Source of the DNA: Levilactobacillus yonginensis
GTDB lineage: Bacteria > Bacillota > Bacilli > Lactobacillales > Lactobacillaceae
Assembly (NCBI RefSeq): GCF_964065165.1
Contig: NZ_OZ061550.1
Location: 28,111-92,110 of the forward strand
Direction: 5' to 3'
DNA length: 64,000 bases
Below are positions 8,590 to 17,032 of this stretch, piece by piece. The stretch's first letter is position 1. Each line of letters starts with the position of its first letter. Both the position numbers and the translations under genes were made by a program. Under the pieces are notes generated by a model. The model was not told the DNA's origin and did no database searches. It saw nothing but the letters and a program-made list of their open reading frames with translations.

Positions 8590-9744
8590 TTGGAATTTTT
8601 AGGTACCTTGGTGATCATCTTGATTACAACTAGTCTATTTGGCCATCTAGCCTCTAGGGTTGGTATCCCAGCAGTGATCGGTCAATTATTTGTTGGAATT
8701 ATTCTTGGCCCTGTGTTGTTGAATTGGGTTCACGCCAATGATTTCATCCATATTTTTTCAGAGATTGGGGTTATCATCTTAATGTTTATCGCCGGACTTG
8801 AGAGTGATCTTACATTGCTTAAAAAATATTTGCGTCCTAGCATAATTGTCGCGTTGTTAGGAGTTTTGATTCCGATGGTACTGATCTATCCAGTTGGTAT
8901 TGTTTTTGGCTTGACACAATTTGAAAGCTTGTTTTTGAGCGTTATTTTTGCCGCAACGTCGGTTTCAATTTCAGTTGCTGTCATGAAAGAACTAAATTTA
9001 CTTGATAGTAAGAGCGGTTCAACAGTCCTCGGTGCCGCGGTGGTTGACGATGTGCTAGCTGTCGTTTTACTTAGCATTATGGTCAGTTTAATAGGTACAA
9101 AGGCTGGTACGGATACCCAGATACCGCTAGCTCTGACTTTTTTAGAGCAGCTAATTTACTTTGCCGCAATTTATTTCGTGATGCGTTTTATCGCCCCTCT
9201 CCTCGCTAGACTAGGCACCAAATTATTGAATCCAGTGGGACCTACTATAATGGCGATGATTTTGTGTTTTGGTATGGCATATATTGCAGATCTGATTGGA
9301 CTGAGTGCAGTGATTGGGGCCTTTTTTGCAGGAATTGCGATTGCACAAACTCATGTAGCTCATGAAGTTGATCAAAGTATCGAACCAATCGGTTATGCGA
9401 TTTTCATTCCTGTATTCTTCGTTTCAATTGGTTTAAATATGTCACTAGCTGGCATAGAACACGATTTGTTATTAATTATCGTATTGACGATTGTGGCAAC
9501 ACTGACAAAACTATTAGGAGCGGGAAGTGGGGCTAAATGGGCCGGATTCAGTTCGAATGAAGCTTACCTCGTTGGTGCGGGGATGGTCTCGCGTGGGGAA
9601 ATGGCCTTGATTATCGCTCAAATAGGCTACCAATCCAAACTAATCAGTGATGATTACTATTCGGCAATTATCACTGCCATTATCCTAACAACGTTATTAG
9701 CACCATTACTACTCAAACATGCGGCTCGTCATATAAACTACTAA
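8590..9744 (+). CDS. napA: Na+/H+ antiporter, CPA2 family (NapA/KefB-like)
   Basis: 384 residues, about 12 hydrophobic helices and no C-terminal RCK domain. Residues 151-158 read VVDDVLAV; the paired Asp153-Asp154 corresponds to the ion-binding DD of electrogenic NapA-type antiporters. Expected to exchange cytoplasmic Na+ for H+. It starts at TTG 8590 behind GAGGAGG and has a structured, terminator-bearing leader. The CLC transporter follows after 122 bases, so the pair may handle Na+ and Cl- together. Confidence 0.85.
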   Translation: MEFLGTLVIILITTSLFGHLASRVGIPAVIGQLFVGIILGPVLLNWVHANDFIHIFSEIGVIILMFIAGLESDLTLLKKYLRPSIIVALLGVLIPMVLIYPVGIVFGLTQFESLFLSVIFAATSVSISVAVMKELNLLDSKSGSTVLGAAVVDDVLAVVLLSIMVSLIGTKAGTDTQIPLALTFLEQLIYFAAIYFVMRFIAPLLARLGTKLLNPVGPTIMAMILCFGMAYIADLIGLSAVIGAFFAGIAIAQTHVAHEVDQSIEPIGYAIFIPVFFVSIGLNMSLAGIEHDLLLIIVLTIVATLTKLLGAGSGAKWAGFSSNEAYLVGAGMVSRGEMALIIAQIGYQSKLISDDYYSAIITAIILTTLLAPLLLKHAARHINY

Positions 9745-9866
9745 AACATCTTAGCGGTATGACACCCCTTCTCTGTGAAAAGTAACTACTAGATTTCATC
9801 GAGATATTGCCTAGTTTAATTAAGCACTAAATTATATAATATTGGTTATAATGGAGGATTAGTTAT

Positions 9867-11435
9867 TTGATACAGCTTGTAAAAGAAAAATTTGACGTTA
9901 CTCGTTTGCGATTTGTTTTACTCGGCCTGCTTGTGGGTTTAATGAGTGGCACCGTTGTTAGCTTATTTCGCTATTGTATTGAGATTGGGCTGCACTATAG
10001 TCGATTGGTATATAGATACTTACGAATCGCGCCGTTTGTTTGGTGGGAATGGGCATTGTTGATAGGCATCAACCTTGGTTTAGCGTTAATTGTGGCTCGA
10101 CTTCTCAAGAGAGAACCTTATATCGCTGGTTCTGGAATTCCGCAAGTTGAAGGTCAATTGGCTGGTGAATTGGAAATGCACTGGTGGTCAATTCTTTGGC
10201 GAAAATTTATCGGTGGTATTCTGGCATTGGGACCTGGATTATTTCTCGGACGAGAAGGACCAGCGATTCAATTAAGTGCGTCAGTTGGTCAAGGTTTCGC
10301 TTCTGAGTTTAAGTTATCAGGAACTGATCGCCGACTACTAATTGCATCAGGCGCCGCTGCTGGATTAGCAGCAGCGTTTAATGCCCCCATTGCTGGAACT
10401 CTATTTGTCTTAGAAGAGATTTACCATAATTTTTCACCGCTGGTTTGGTTAACAGCATTAGCCGGAGCAATTGGTTCAAATTTTATTTCGCTGAATGTTT
10501 TCGGACTTGTTCCCGTGTTACATTTAAGTTATTCACGTAGTTTACCAGTATCAAATTATTGGCACTTAATTTTACTCGGCATTGTTTTGGGATTATTTGG
10601 TTACTTATATCAACGGGTCTTGTTAGTTATGCCTAGGTGGTATCATCAATTGACACATTTGCCACGCCCAATACAAGGTATCGTACCATTTCTGCTGGTA
10701 ATTTTAGTTGGTTACTTTTCGCCAAATTTACTCGGTGGTGGTAATGGCTTAATTTTGGGATTTGGCCAGCATGTTCCACCTTTGTTTGTACTAATTGCAA
10801 TTTTTATTATACGATTCGTCTTTTCAATGATTTCATATGGTTCCGGATTACCTGGCGGTATTTTCTTGCCGATTCTTTCTTTAGGTGCTGTGATTGGTGC
10901 GGTTTATGGCGTCTTAATGAATCAATTAGGATTATTATCGCATGTCTATATCATGAACCTAATCATTTTTTCCATGGCCGGTTACTTTGCTGGAATCGGA
11001 AAAGCTCCCTTCACAGCTATCTTGCTGGTAACAGAAATGGTTGGCAATTTAACACATTTAATGCCATTAGCAGTCATATCGTTAACTGCTTACCTTGTTG
11101 TTGATTTATTAGGCGGTGCACCAATCTATGAAGCATTGCTTAAGCAGATGACAATGCCTAAAACTGTTCAGCAACTTCATCGACCTGATCATTTGGAAAT
11201 ACCGGTTTTCTTTGGCAGTCCCTTAAACGGCAAAATGGTCCGAGACATGCCATGGCCTAAAGAAGCACTGCTCATTGGAATCCGGCGTGGCGAACAAGAA
11301 GTGATTCCACATGGTGACACCTTGATTCATGAAGGTGATACGTTAGTACTGTTAACTGATACAACCCAACGACCCCAAGTTAAACAACGGATTGATGCAT
11401 TATTAGCAACCTTAGAAAAAAAGCACCAAGACTAA
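9867..11435 (+). CDS. CLC-family chloride channel/exchanger with C-terminal TrkA-C domain
   Basis: 522 residues. Seen: GSGIP (88-92) and GREGP (128-132, gating Glu130), which form the anion selectivity filter; FNAPIAGTLFVLEE with the internal Glu pair (183-184) characteristic of H+/Cl- exchangers; GGAPIYEALL with the conserved Tyr. Residues about 440-512 form a TrkA-C/RCK-C domain (GDTLIHEGDTLVLL). The GSGIP motif argues for chloride and against the fluoride-specific subgroup. TTG start at 9867 with GGAGG nine bases upstream. Confidence 0.9.
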   Translation: MIQLVKEKFDVTRLRFVLLGLLVGLMSGTVVSLFRYCIEIGLHYSRLVYRYLRIAPFVWWEWALLIGINLGLALIVARLLKREPYIAGSGIPQVEGQLAGELEMHWWSILWRKFIGGILALGPGLFLGREGPAIQLSASVGQGFASEFKLSGTDRRLLIASGAAAGLAAAFNAPIAGTLFVLEEIYHNFSPLVWLTALAGAIGSNFISLNVFGLVPVLHLSYSRSLPVSNYWHLILLGIVLGLFGYLYQRVLLVMPRWYHQLTHLPRPIQGIVPFLLVILVGYFSPNLLGGGNGLILGFGQHVPPLFVLIAIFIIRFVFSMISYGSGLPGGIFLPILSLGAVIGAVYGVLMNQLGLLSHVYIMNLIIFSMAGYFAGIGKAPFTAILLVTEMVGNLTHLMPLAVISLTAYLVVDLLGGAPIYEALLKQMTMPKTVQQLHRPDHLEIPVFFGSPLNGKMVRDMPWPKEALLIGIRRGEQEVIPHGDTLIHEGDTLVLLTDTTQRPQVKQRIDALLATLEKKHQD

Positions 11436-11650
11436 GTTAATAGGTAAATTGGTTTATCATAATGGTAGGTATCAGATTAAGTGGGTCCGTTGGCAGACAT
11501 AAACATATTGGAAAACTATATACAAATACGGTGAAGTACGAAAAACGCTGAAACAGAATTAGTTGAACCTATTTTGAAAAATACAAAGATAAATAATATG
11601 CCGAAAATGCCTTGCTACCCAATTTTTCATAGTCATGCTATAATGTAGAC

Positions 11651-11774
11651 AGAAAAGGAAGCCTTGCGCTAACAAGACTTCCTACGCAAGCCGCTTCAAA
11701 GGCGGTGGCGAAGTTAATAAGACAGCATTAAGCTACCCTGTAACCTACCAAAGTTACGCAGGGCGGCTTTTTTA
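11651..11774 (+). ncRNA. Antitoxin RNA of Fst-like type I toxin-antitoxin locus, copy 1
   Basis: TATAAT at 11639-11644 (extended, TG two bases upstream) would start an RNA near 11651. It contains the CAAGCCGCTTCAAAGGCGGT hairpin and ends at a terminator, AGCTACCCTG/CAGGGCGGCT plus T6 (11731-11773), that overlaps the 3' end of the convergent toxin gene. GGCGGTGGC recurs in the toxin mRNA leader (AAGGGCGGTGGC), the direct-repeat arrangement of par/fst loci. By family logic the RNA base-pairs with and silences the toxin mRNA. Confidence 0.75.
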
Positions 11775-11861
11775 TTTGTGGTGCTTGTCGATATAGCTGA
11801 GTAGCGCGATTAAAAACGTGCCAAACAGCAACATCAACGAGAGTGCCTGGAAGACGCTCAT
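11772..11861 (-). CDS. Fst-like / holin-like type I toxin peptide, copy 1 (29 aa)
   Basis: Minus-strand ATG 11861 to TAA 11772 encodes MSVFQALSLMLLFGTFLIAL followed by LSYIDKHHK: one membrane helix with a charged C-terminal tail, as in the plasmid Fst/Ldr and Hol_Tox-type toxins. It has a near-consensus promoter (TTGGTC, 17 bp, TATAAT; 11960-11988) and a roughly 90-base leader complementary in part to the convergent RNA. Two more copies exist at 20815-20904 and 36368-36457, each just downstream of an hsdS 3' end. Likely a plasmid-stability module. Confidence 0.82.
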   Translation of the reverse strand: MSVFQALSLMLLFGTFLIALLSYIDKHHK

Positions 11862-11959
11862 TGACTGTGAAACCTTCCTGAAGATTATTCCATGTTCCCA
11901 TGGGCCTCACCTCACAAGGGAAAAGACAGCCACCGCCCTTAAACCTTCCTGCGTAATCT

Positions 11960-11988
11960 ATTATACAGGTGAATTAAGTATTGACCAA
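11960..11988 (-). promoter_or_regulatory. Promoter of type I toxin, copy 1
   Basis: TTGGTC (11983-11988), 17-base spacer, TATAAT (11960-11965) on the minus strand. The same promoter occurs in copy 3 (36556-36584); copy 2 has TATGCT instead of TATAAT and may be weaker. Confidence 0.8.
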
Positions 11989-12046
11989 GCACAATAAAAA
12001 TAGATCATGGAGTTTCATGGGATCCTAAATTTGATCAAATTAAGAA

Positions 12047-12145
12047 TCAGCAAAACATCTTTTGTAGATACCCTTTTTTGAGTTCCTGGAGTTTTTCAAG
12101 CTTACGCTGATGAAGAGCTATAGTATCGTCTAGCTGTTTGAAAAA
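12047..12145 (-). pseudogene. hsdS: hsdS 3' fragment (type I restriction specificity subunit)
   Basis: Encodes FFKQLDDTIALHQRKLEKLQ followed by ELKKGYLQKMFC and a stop: the conserved C-terminal coiled coil of HsdS. Everything upstream is cut by an IS30-type element at 12146. Only about 33 codons remain, so no function. The toxin promoter lies about 60 bases downstream. Confidence 0.85.
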
Positions 12146-13178
12146 GGCAAATTCTATAATTAATCCGAACAGAAATTAAAAAGCCCAAAGCAATCACTTA
12201 CAATGGTAGTAGCTAATTCCAACCAATATAGGGAGTGATTACTTTGGGTACATCTACTTTATCACGTTTTCAACGTGGCGCACTAGCACAACTGGTCAAT
12301 GAGGGGAATAAATCTTACCAAGTAATGGCTGACGCCTTAGGCGTCGCCAAAGCTACGATTAGCTATGAGTTGGACCGGGTTAAACCTTATGATCCAGAAT
12401 TAGCTCAGCAAGATGCAGATCGCAAAAGGCGGAATTGCGGCCGTCGTTCGATGCTGACGGCAGCATTAGCGACTTTAATTACCAATCACTTACGATTAAC
12501 CTGGTCACCAGAAACCATTGCGGCCGCTTATAACTTGAGCACTGCGTCAATTTATAATTGGCTTAATCGTGGCTGGCTCCCCTTCAAATTGACTGATCTA
12601 CCCAATCGGAATGTCCGCCAGCACCGAGTGAGCGAAAATCGTGGGAAATTTACAAGTGGGACTTCCATCGAACAACGGCCAACAACTGTTAATCAACGGT
12701 TAGCTTTTGGTCATTGGGAAGTAGATACGGTGCTTTCTAGTCGAAGTGAGCCACGATCATGTCTGGTTACATTCGTAGAACGTAAGACCCGACTTCTATG
12801 GGCCATCAAAGCCCCTAATAGAACGGCTAAGGCTCTAAACACCGCCTTTGGCAAGTTTATGGGGGCCTTCGGTCCCCAAGTAAAATCCATTACTGTTGAT
12901 CATGGTAAAGAGTTTGCCAATTATCAGGCCTTAGAACAGGATTATCAGATCAAAGTTTATTTTTGCCATCCATATTCACCATGGGAGCGAGGTTCCAATG
13001 AATATTTTAATAGACGGTTACGCTGGTTCTTCCCGAAAAAGACCAATTTTAGCCAAGTAACGACTGATGAGATCCTAGCAGCACTTGAACTAATTAATCA
13101 ACGACCATTAAAAATACATCATCAACAGACTGCCATTGAAAGATTCCGGGCTTGTTCGGATTAAACTTGTAATTTGCC
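12146..13178 (+). mobile_element. IS30-family element, type B (1033 bp), copy 1
   Basis: Ends GGCAAATTCTATAATTAATC and GGCAAATTACAAGTTTAATC form the inverted repeats. The flanks (AAAAA and TTCGT) do not match, so this copy has been involved in a rearrangement or deletion. Same element at 37029-38061 and 59026-60058, all exactly 1033 bp. Confidence 0.9.
12244..13164 (+). CDS. IS30-family transposase (type B)
   Basis: HTH segment VMADALGVAKATISYEL, then a DDE core with WEVDTVLSS, ITVDHGKEFAN and ERGSNEYFNRRLR. TTG 12244 is preferred because GGGAG ends 9 bases upstream; a GTG at 12235 would leave no spacing. Intact. Confidence 0.9.
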   Translation: MGTSTLSRFQRGALAQLVNEGNKSYQVMADALGVAKATISYELDRVKPYDPELAQQDADRKRRNCGRRSMLTAALATLITNHLRLTWSPETIAAAYNLSTASIYNWLNRGWLPFKLTDLPNRNVRQHRVSENRGKFTSGTSIEQRPTTVNQRLAFGHWEVDTVLSSRSEPRSCLVTFVERKTRLLWAIKAPNRTAKALNTAFGKFMGAFGPQVKSITVDHGKEFANYQALEQDYQIKVYFCHPYSPWERGSNEYFNRRLRWFFPKKTNFSQVTTDEILAALELINQRPLKIHHQQTAIERFRACSD

Positions 13179-13312
13179 TTCGTTTGCATTCTTAGTTAAC
13201 ATCAGTTTTCTCAACCCAAGTGCCCTATAATTATGGCTCTACGTCAACTGGTGTTGAAGAATAAATTTATCATTTGAGGCGGTTCTCCATTTGGGGAGCC
13301 GTCTTTGTCATG

Positions 13313-13603
13313 TTATGCCGTGATTTGGTAGATTCGTTTGAAGAAGTTCAGCTGATTCTTGAAGCCAAAACAGGATCGTTTGAGTGACTTGATGAGGTGG
13401 TTAACCCCTTCGATCGGACCGTTGGAATAAGGGCTGGTGACAGCGACTTCGTGTCGCTTAAGCGTCACGATCGTCATGTCCATTGCCGTACCGTTTAGCT
13501 CGTAAGTAGCTAACAGGATTGCCAGTTCCGCGGGATGTTTCCTCACCATCAAGGCATCATGAGGCGCTAAGTAGGTCTCGTAGGTTTGCTTGAACTTGGG
13601 CAG
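13313..13603 (-). pseudogene. ISL3-family transposase, C-terminal fragment
   Basis: Encodes LPKFKQTYETYLAPHDALMV and SPYSNGPIEGVNHLIKSLKR, the end of a DDE_Tnp_ISL3 domain. Its IS end (CTACGTCAACTGGTGTTGAA, about 13238-13258) is present on the left; the right side is cut at about 13604. Related to, but not identical with, the fragment at 3951-4697. Confidence 0.85.
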
Positions 13604-13836
13604 AGTTTAACACTAACGTGTAGTGATCTTTGATTTACTCCACATTAATTATGCCAGTTGCGACAAGGGTTAGCGCCATTTACTACACCTGAGCAAGATT
13701 ATTCACATTCTGGTCATAAACAACCGGTTTTTAGTGTTGCAATGGGCGTAACTCAATGGTGATGTAGCTCTATCAATGCGTGTGCACCGCTTAAGATTCG
13801 TCGGCTGATTATTACACCCGTAGCTGCCTTATTAAG
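13604..13836. other. Unassigned debris between two transposase fragments
   Basis: About 230 bases. One plus-strand frame gives a short coherent stretch (RQGLAPFTTPEQDYSHSGHK...) ending in TGA near 13762, probably the tail of a lost gene, but I cannot name it. No other feature seen. Confidence 0.3.
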
Positions 13837-14222
13837 AACCTGTCTAGTATCTTTTAAGAACTATCTTCAGGAAGGCCAATACAACCATTTGAAGACTGCT
13901 GTTAAGGGCACGTTCACAGTTTTTCCAAAGTCGCCGACATTTGTCTAGCCAACTCCATGAACGTTCAACGATCCATCGTTGCGGTAACACCGTGAACATA
14001 TGCAACTCGTTGCGTTTAGCTACCGTCGTCTTAGCATTCAAAATGAGCTTCACCTGATCCGCAAAGTCATTGCCAGTGTAGCCACCATCAACCATGACAT
14101 GCTGAACCAGCTCTAAATTTTGGCTAACCAAACTAAACATAGTCAATGCACCTGAACGATCTGATACATTAGCTCGTGTCACGAGAATGGCTTGTGGTAA
14201 ACCATTAATATCAACCGCCAAA
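13837..14222 (-). pseudogene. IS5-family OrfB transposase fragment
   Basis: Encodes YLAVDINGLPQAILVTRANV, VMVDGGYTGNDFADQ and RWIVERSWSWLDKCRRLWKN before TAA, i.e. the C-terminal half of the IS427-type DDE transposase. The family sequence stops abruptly at about 14222; the open frame upstream of that is unrelated. An IS end (GAACCTGTCTAGTATC) lies at 13837. Confidence 0.85.
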
Positions 14223-14370
14223 TAAAAACATGTGGTATTTTGGTTGGGAGAGTGGGTCGTCGATTGGGGGAGACAACTAGCAGGTCTGGATCGTGTCCGT
14301 CTTAAAGCGGTTGCTAGAATAAGCATATCGCATATCTAAATAACGGGTTGTCAGCATGCTAAGTGCTAAG

Positions 14371-14413
14371 GCCCATTATAAAGTCACTTAGCAACTGAGT
14401 AACTTTATAATGG
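14371..14413. repeat. 43-base near-perfect palindrome
   Basis: CCCATTATAAAGT (14371-14383) and ACTTTATAATGGG (14401-14413) are exact inverted repeats; the inner CACTTAG/CTGAGTA also pair apart from two mismatches. No T-run follows. Could be an operator, a transposon end or a decayed element; no gene depends on it visibly. Confidence 0.7.
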
Positions 14414-14459
14414 GTATTGGTGGGGGGACACACGTGCTTCAGCACAGATTTAATATAGT

Positions 14460-14501
14460 AGAAAAAAGATTGCGAATCAGAAATGATCCGCAATCTTTGC
14501 A
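14460..14501 (-). terminator. Terminator of the LysM/Apf-type gene
   Basis: On the minus strand AAGATTGCGGATCATT pairs with GATTCGCAATCTT and is followed by T6. It lies about 27 bases after the stop codon of the gene ending at 14528. Confidence 0.85.
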
Positions 14502-14527
14502 TTTGTTTATTAATTTAGAGTGGCTTT

Positions 14528-15244
14528 TTAGTACCAGCCATTAGCAAGCCAGTGACTCTTGGCGTTGCTCCATGAACCATAACGTGAAGCAACATAACTG
14601 TTAGCAACACGTTCTTGGTTGGCAGCGGAGTAGTCACCGTTTAAGTATGAAGCACTTAATTGGTACTTACCGATGTATTGACCGTTACGAGCAGAATATG
14701 AACCACCAGATTCTTTACCAGCAATCCAAGCCTTAGTAGCACTATCAGAACCATTGTTGCTATAGTTTGATGTTGAACTAGACGTTTGAGTCGTCGTCTG
14801 AGCAGCAGGTTTGCTAGTTTGTGTTTGACTTGATTGGGTCTGGCTAGCTTGGCTCGGTTGAGCTTGAGTTTGACTAGTCTGAGCTGATGATTGTGTCGTG
14901 GTCGTTTGTTGAGTCGTCTGTGTTGAAGTCGTTGAGGTTGTTGAAGCAGCTGAAGACGTAGCTTGGCTAGTTGCTGATTGTGGTGCAGCACTTGTAGCAG
15001 CAGAAGTCGTGGTTGTTGTAGTAGTACCATTGACTTCAAGCTTATCACCAATGAAGATTAAGTTAACATTAGCTAACTTGTTTGCCTTTTCAATGGCTGA
15101 AACTGAAGTGTTGTGAGCTTGGGCAATTGCTGAAACAGTATCGCCGGCCTTAACAGTATAAGTATCAGCGTTGGCAACCGTTGTTGAGATAGCGAATAAA
15201 GCTAATGCAGCAGTTGATGATAATACAAGGTTTTTGATCTTCAT
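14528..15244 (-). CDS. Secreted LysM protein with Apf-like C-terminal domain
   Basis: 238 residues: signal peptide 1-26 (ending VANA-D), one LysM domain (about 27-72, [20 protein letters not shown]) binding peptidoglycan, a low-complexity Ser/Thr/Gln-rich linker (about 73-165), and a C-terminal [20 protein letters not shown]...[17 protein letters not shown] domain as in aggregation-promoting factors / transglycosylase-like wall proteins of lactobacilli. It acts at the cell wall; enzymatic activity is uncertain. Own terminator downstream. Core-genome-like, so perhaps acquired by the plasmid from a chromosome. Confidence 0.88.
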   Translation of the reverse strand: MKIKNLVLSSTAALALFAISTTVANADTYTVKAGDTVSAIAQAHNTSVSAIEKANKLANVNLIFIGDKLEVNGTTTTTTTSAATSAAPQSATSQATSSAASTTSTTSTQTTQQTTTTQSSAQTSQTQAQPSQASQTQSSQTQTSKPAAQTTTQTSSSTSNYSNNGSDSATKAWIAGKESGGSYSARNGQYIGKYQLSASYLNGDYSAANQERVANSYVASRYGSWSNAKSHWLANGWY

Positions 15245-15617
15245 AATAATTAATACGCTCTCCTATAATTTGCGTGTGTTCGATTATTTACATATATTTT
15301 CTATTGGTCAAGCAGTTGATGTCTCAACCAATCAACAGTGACTAGTATAACTAGTGAGTGTTGCAGTGCAATAATCAGAACATTACGTTTTTAGGGGGTG
15401 CTTGTAATATAAGGCCGTTTTTGTAATGAATTGTAATATTTGGTAGATTGTATCAACATTACTAGAATAAAAGTAGCGGGATAAATATTTCACGACCAAA
15501 TAGTATCTAAATCTATACGTTCAACACCAAGCAATCACACACCACAACACAGCACACCGTATAGACCCTTTAAAACGTCTTCTAAGCGATTTTAAGGTGC
15601 ATTGCTTAATTATATAT
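15245..15617. other. Promoter region of the LysM/Apf-type gene with TGTAAT repeats
   Basis: No gene in this stretch. TGTAAT occurs at 15403, 15422 and 15432; the last two start 10 bases apart, close to the TGTWAH-N5-TGTWAH pattern of the cell-wall regulator WalR but one base short. A CTCTCCT ribosome-site complement lies just upstream of the start codon. WalR control is a hypothesis. Confidence 0.35.
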
Positions 15618-16712
15618 GGCGAATTGTCAAACTAAGTGCAACGGTTTGTCAAAAAATACTTCATATGGGGTTTCATAGTTTAACACTTTGCGAGGACGTT
15701 GATTTAACTGCTTTTGGCAGTGTTCAACGTCCTGTTCTGTATAATTATCAATATCTGTTCGCTTGGGAAAATATTCCCGGATTAATCCATTTGTATTCTC
15801 ATTTGTTCCACGCTGTTCAGGCGAATATGGATCGGGCCAATAGACAGTAACACCTAACCTTTCGCTGATTTCATCAAGATGAAGAAATTCGGTCCCATGA
15901 TCTGGTGTAATAGAATGAACAAATTCTTTAGGAATGGCCCCTAACAGTTCAACTAAGCCTTTATTTATCTCCTGCGAGTCCTTTTGCACAACCTTTTTGA
16001 TAAGCGTAAGCCGACTAAGCCGATCGACAACCGTTAAAAGGATGGCGTGACCCGTTCGACCAATCACAGTATCAATTTCCCAGTCACCTATACGTTGACG
16101 CTGGTTGATAAAACCAGGGCGCTCATGGATCGAGATATAGTCGGTCTGTACTTCTCGATGTCGTCTAGTATTCTTTGAATGCCGAGTCCGATGTTTATGT
16201 CTGAGATGGCGCTGAATACCGGTATCACCACGTGAGGAGTACTTCTCACCTAAATTGTGTTGATAGATATGACGGTAAATTGTGTTGTAGCTAACACACC
16301 ATTGATGTTCCTTATTAAAGCGAGCGGTAATCTGCTCTGGTAACCAGTGCAGATCTAAGATGTAATGAACAATTTGACGGCGTAATTGTGGATGGCTGTC
16401 TAATAGCCGCTTCTTGTGACAATTCTGCCGCTTTTGATGATAGTCATTATCTGCTTTGCTTGGGGAATAATTACCTGCACAACGTTTTAACTCCCGTGAA
16501 ATAGTGCTTGGATTTCGCCCCAGCCGTAACGCAACAGCCCGGATAGATAACCCCTTAGTTCGTAAAAACATAAGTATTTCACGTTCTTTTATAGTAAGAT
16601 GTTTATAGCTCATACCGGATACCTCGAATTGTTTGATTTGGTCGTTAAACATATTCTACCCGGTATGGGTTTATTTTTTTACTTTGTGTTGCATTTCAAT
16701 TGTAAATTCGCC
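15618..16712 (-). mobile_element. IS30-family element, type C (1095 bp)
   Basis: Terminal repeats GGCGAATTGTCAAACTAAGT (15618) and GGCGAATTTACAATTGAAAT (inward from 16712), with GTGCAAC/ATGCAAC internal. A single minus-strand transposase gene. Only copy in the window. Confidence 0.85.
15627..16613 (-). CDS. IS30-family transposase (type C, 328 aa)
   Basis: Starts MSYKHLTIKEREI at ATG 16613 with GAGGT seven bases upstream; an in-frame ATG at 16652 lacks a ribosome site. HTH (IRAVALRLGRNPSTISREL), then WEIDTVIGRTGHA, SITPDHGTEF and RGTNENTNGLIREYFPK giving the DDE triad. Intact. Confidence 0.92.
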   Translation of the reverse strand: MSYKHLTIKEREILMFLRTKGLSIRAVALRLGRNPSTISRELKRCAGNYSPSKADNDYHQKRQNCHKKRLLDSHPQLRRQIVHYILDLHWLPEQITARFNKEHQWCVSYNTIYRHIYQHNLGEKYSSRGDTGIQRHLRHKHRTRHSKNTRRHREVQTDYISIHERPGFINQRQRIGDWEIDTVIGRTGHAILLTVVDRLSRLTLIKKVVQKDSQEINKGLVELLGAIPKEFVHSITPDHGTEFLHLDEISERLGVTVYWPDPYSPEQRGTNENTNGLIREYFPKRTDIDNYTEQDVEHCQKQLNQRPRKVLNYETPYEVFFDKPLHLV

Positions 16713-16962
16713 CTATTAAAAAAATTCTAATCACGTTCTAAAGCTGGAGACTTTTAAAAAAATCAAAATTTTGATATAGTGGATTATAGTACTTTTAGGT
16801 AACCAAGAAGTTTTTGAACGCCTTATGAAGGTTGAGTATGATGAAATTGGTTGGATATGGTGCTAATTTCTTGGTTTAGAACAAATTGGTGAATATAAAA
16901 AATGTAAATTTTATTTTGACTCATTCATAGCGTTATACACCATGTCTACCCAAGCGCGTGGC

Positions 16963-17013
16963 GCATGTTACCCAGATTATTATTCCTTATGAATAATAAT
17001 CTGGGTAACATGC
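16963..17013 (+). promoter_or_regulatory. 23-bp perfect hairpin immediately before the betaine transporter
   Basis: GCATGTTACCCAGATTATTA...(16963-16985) and its exact complement (16991-17013) are separated by only CTTAT. The downstream arm ends 8 bases before the GGAGG of the first transporter gene. No T-run follows, so it is not a classical terminator. It could be an mRNA structure affecting translation or stability, or an operator. The rest of 16713-17029 shows no gene. Confidence 0.7.
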
Positions 17014-17032
17014 TAATACATGGAGGTGTATG

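Noticed and set aside
11728..11910. 60-codon minus-strand frame across the first toxin locus
   Set aside because: The 29-codon frame in another register is repeated in all three loci and matches the toxin family; the longer frame is not conserved in copy 2.
14656..15051. Second frame of 131 codons in the LysM gene
   Set aside because: A shadow of the Ser/Thr/Gln-rich linker; rich in Gln, Leu and Arg from frame shift of repetitive codons.
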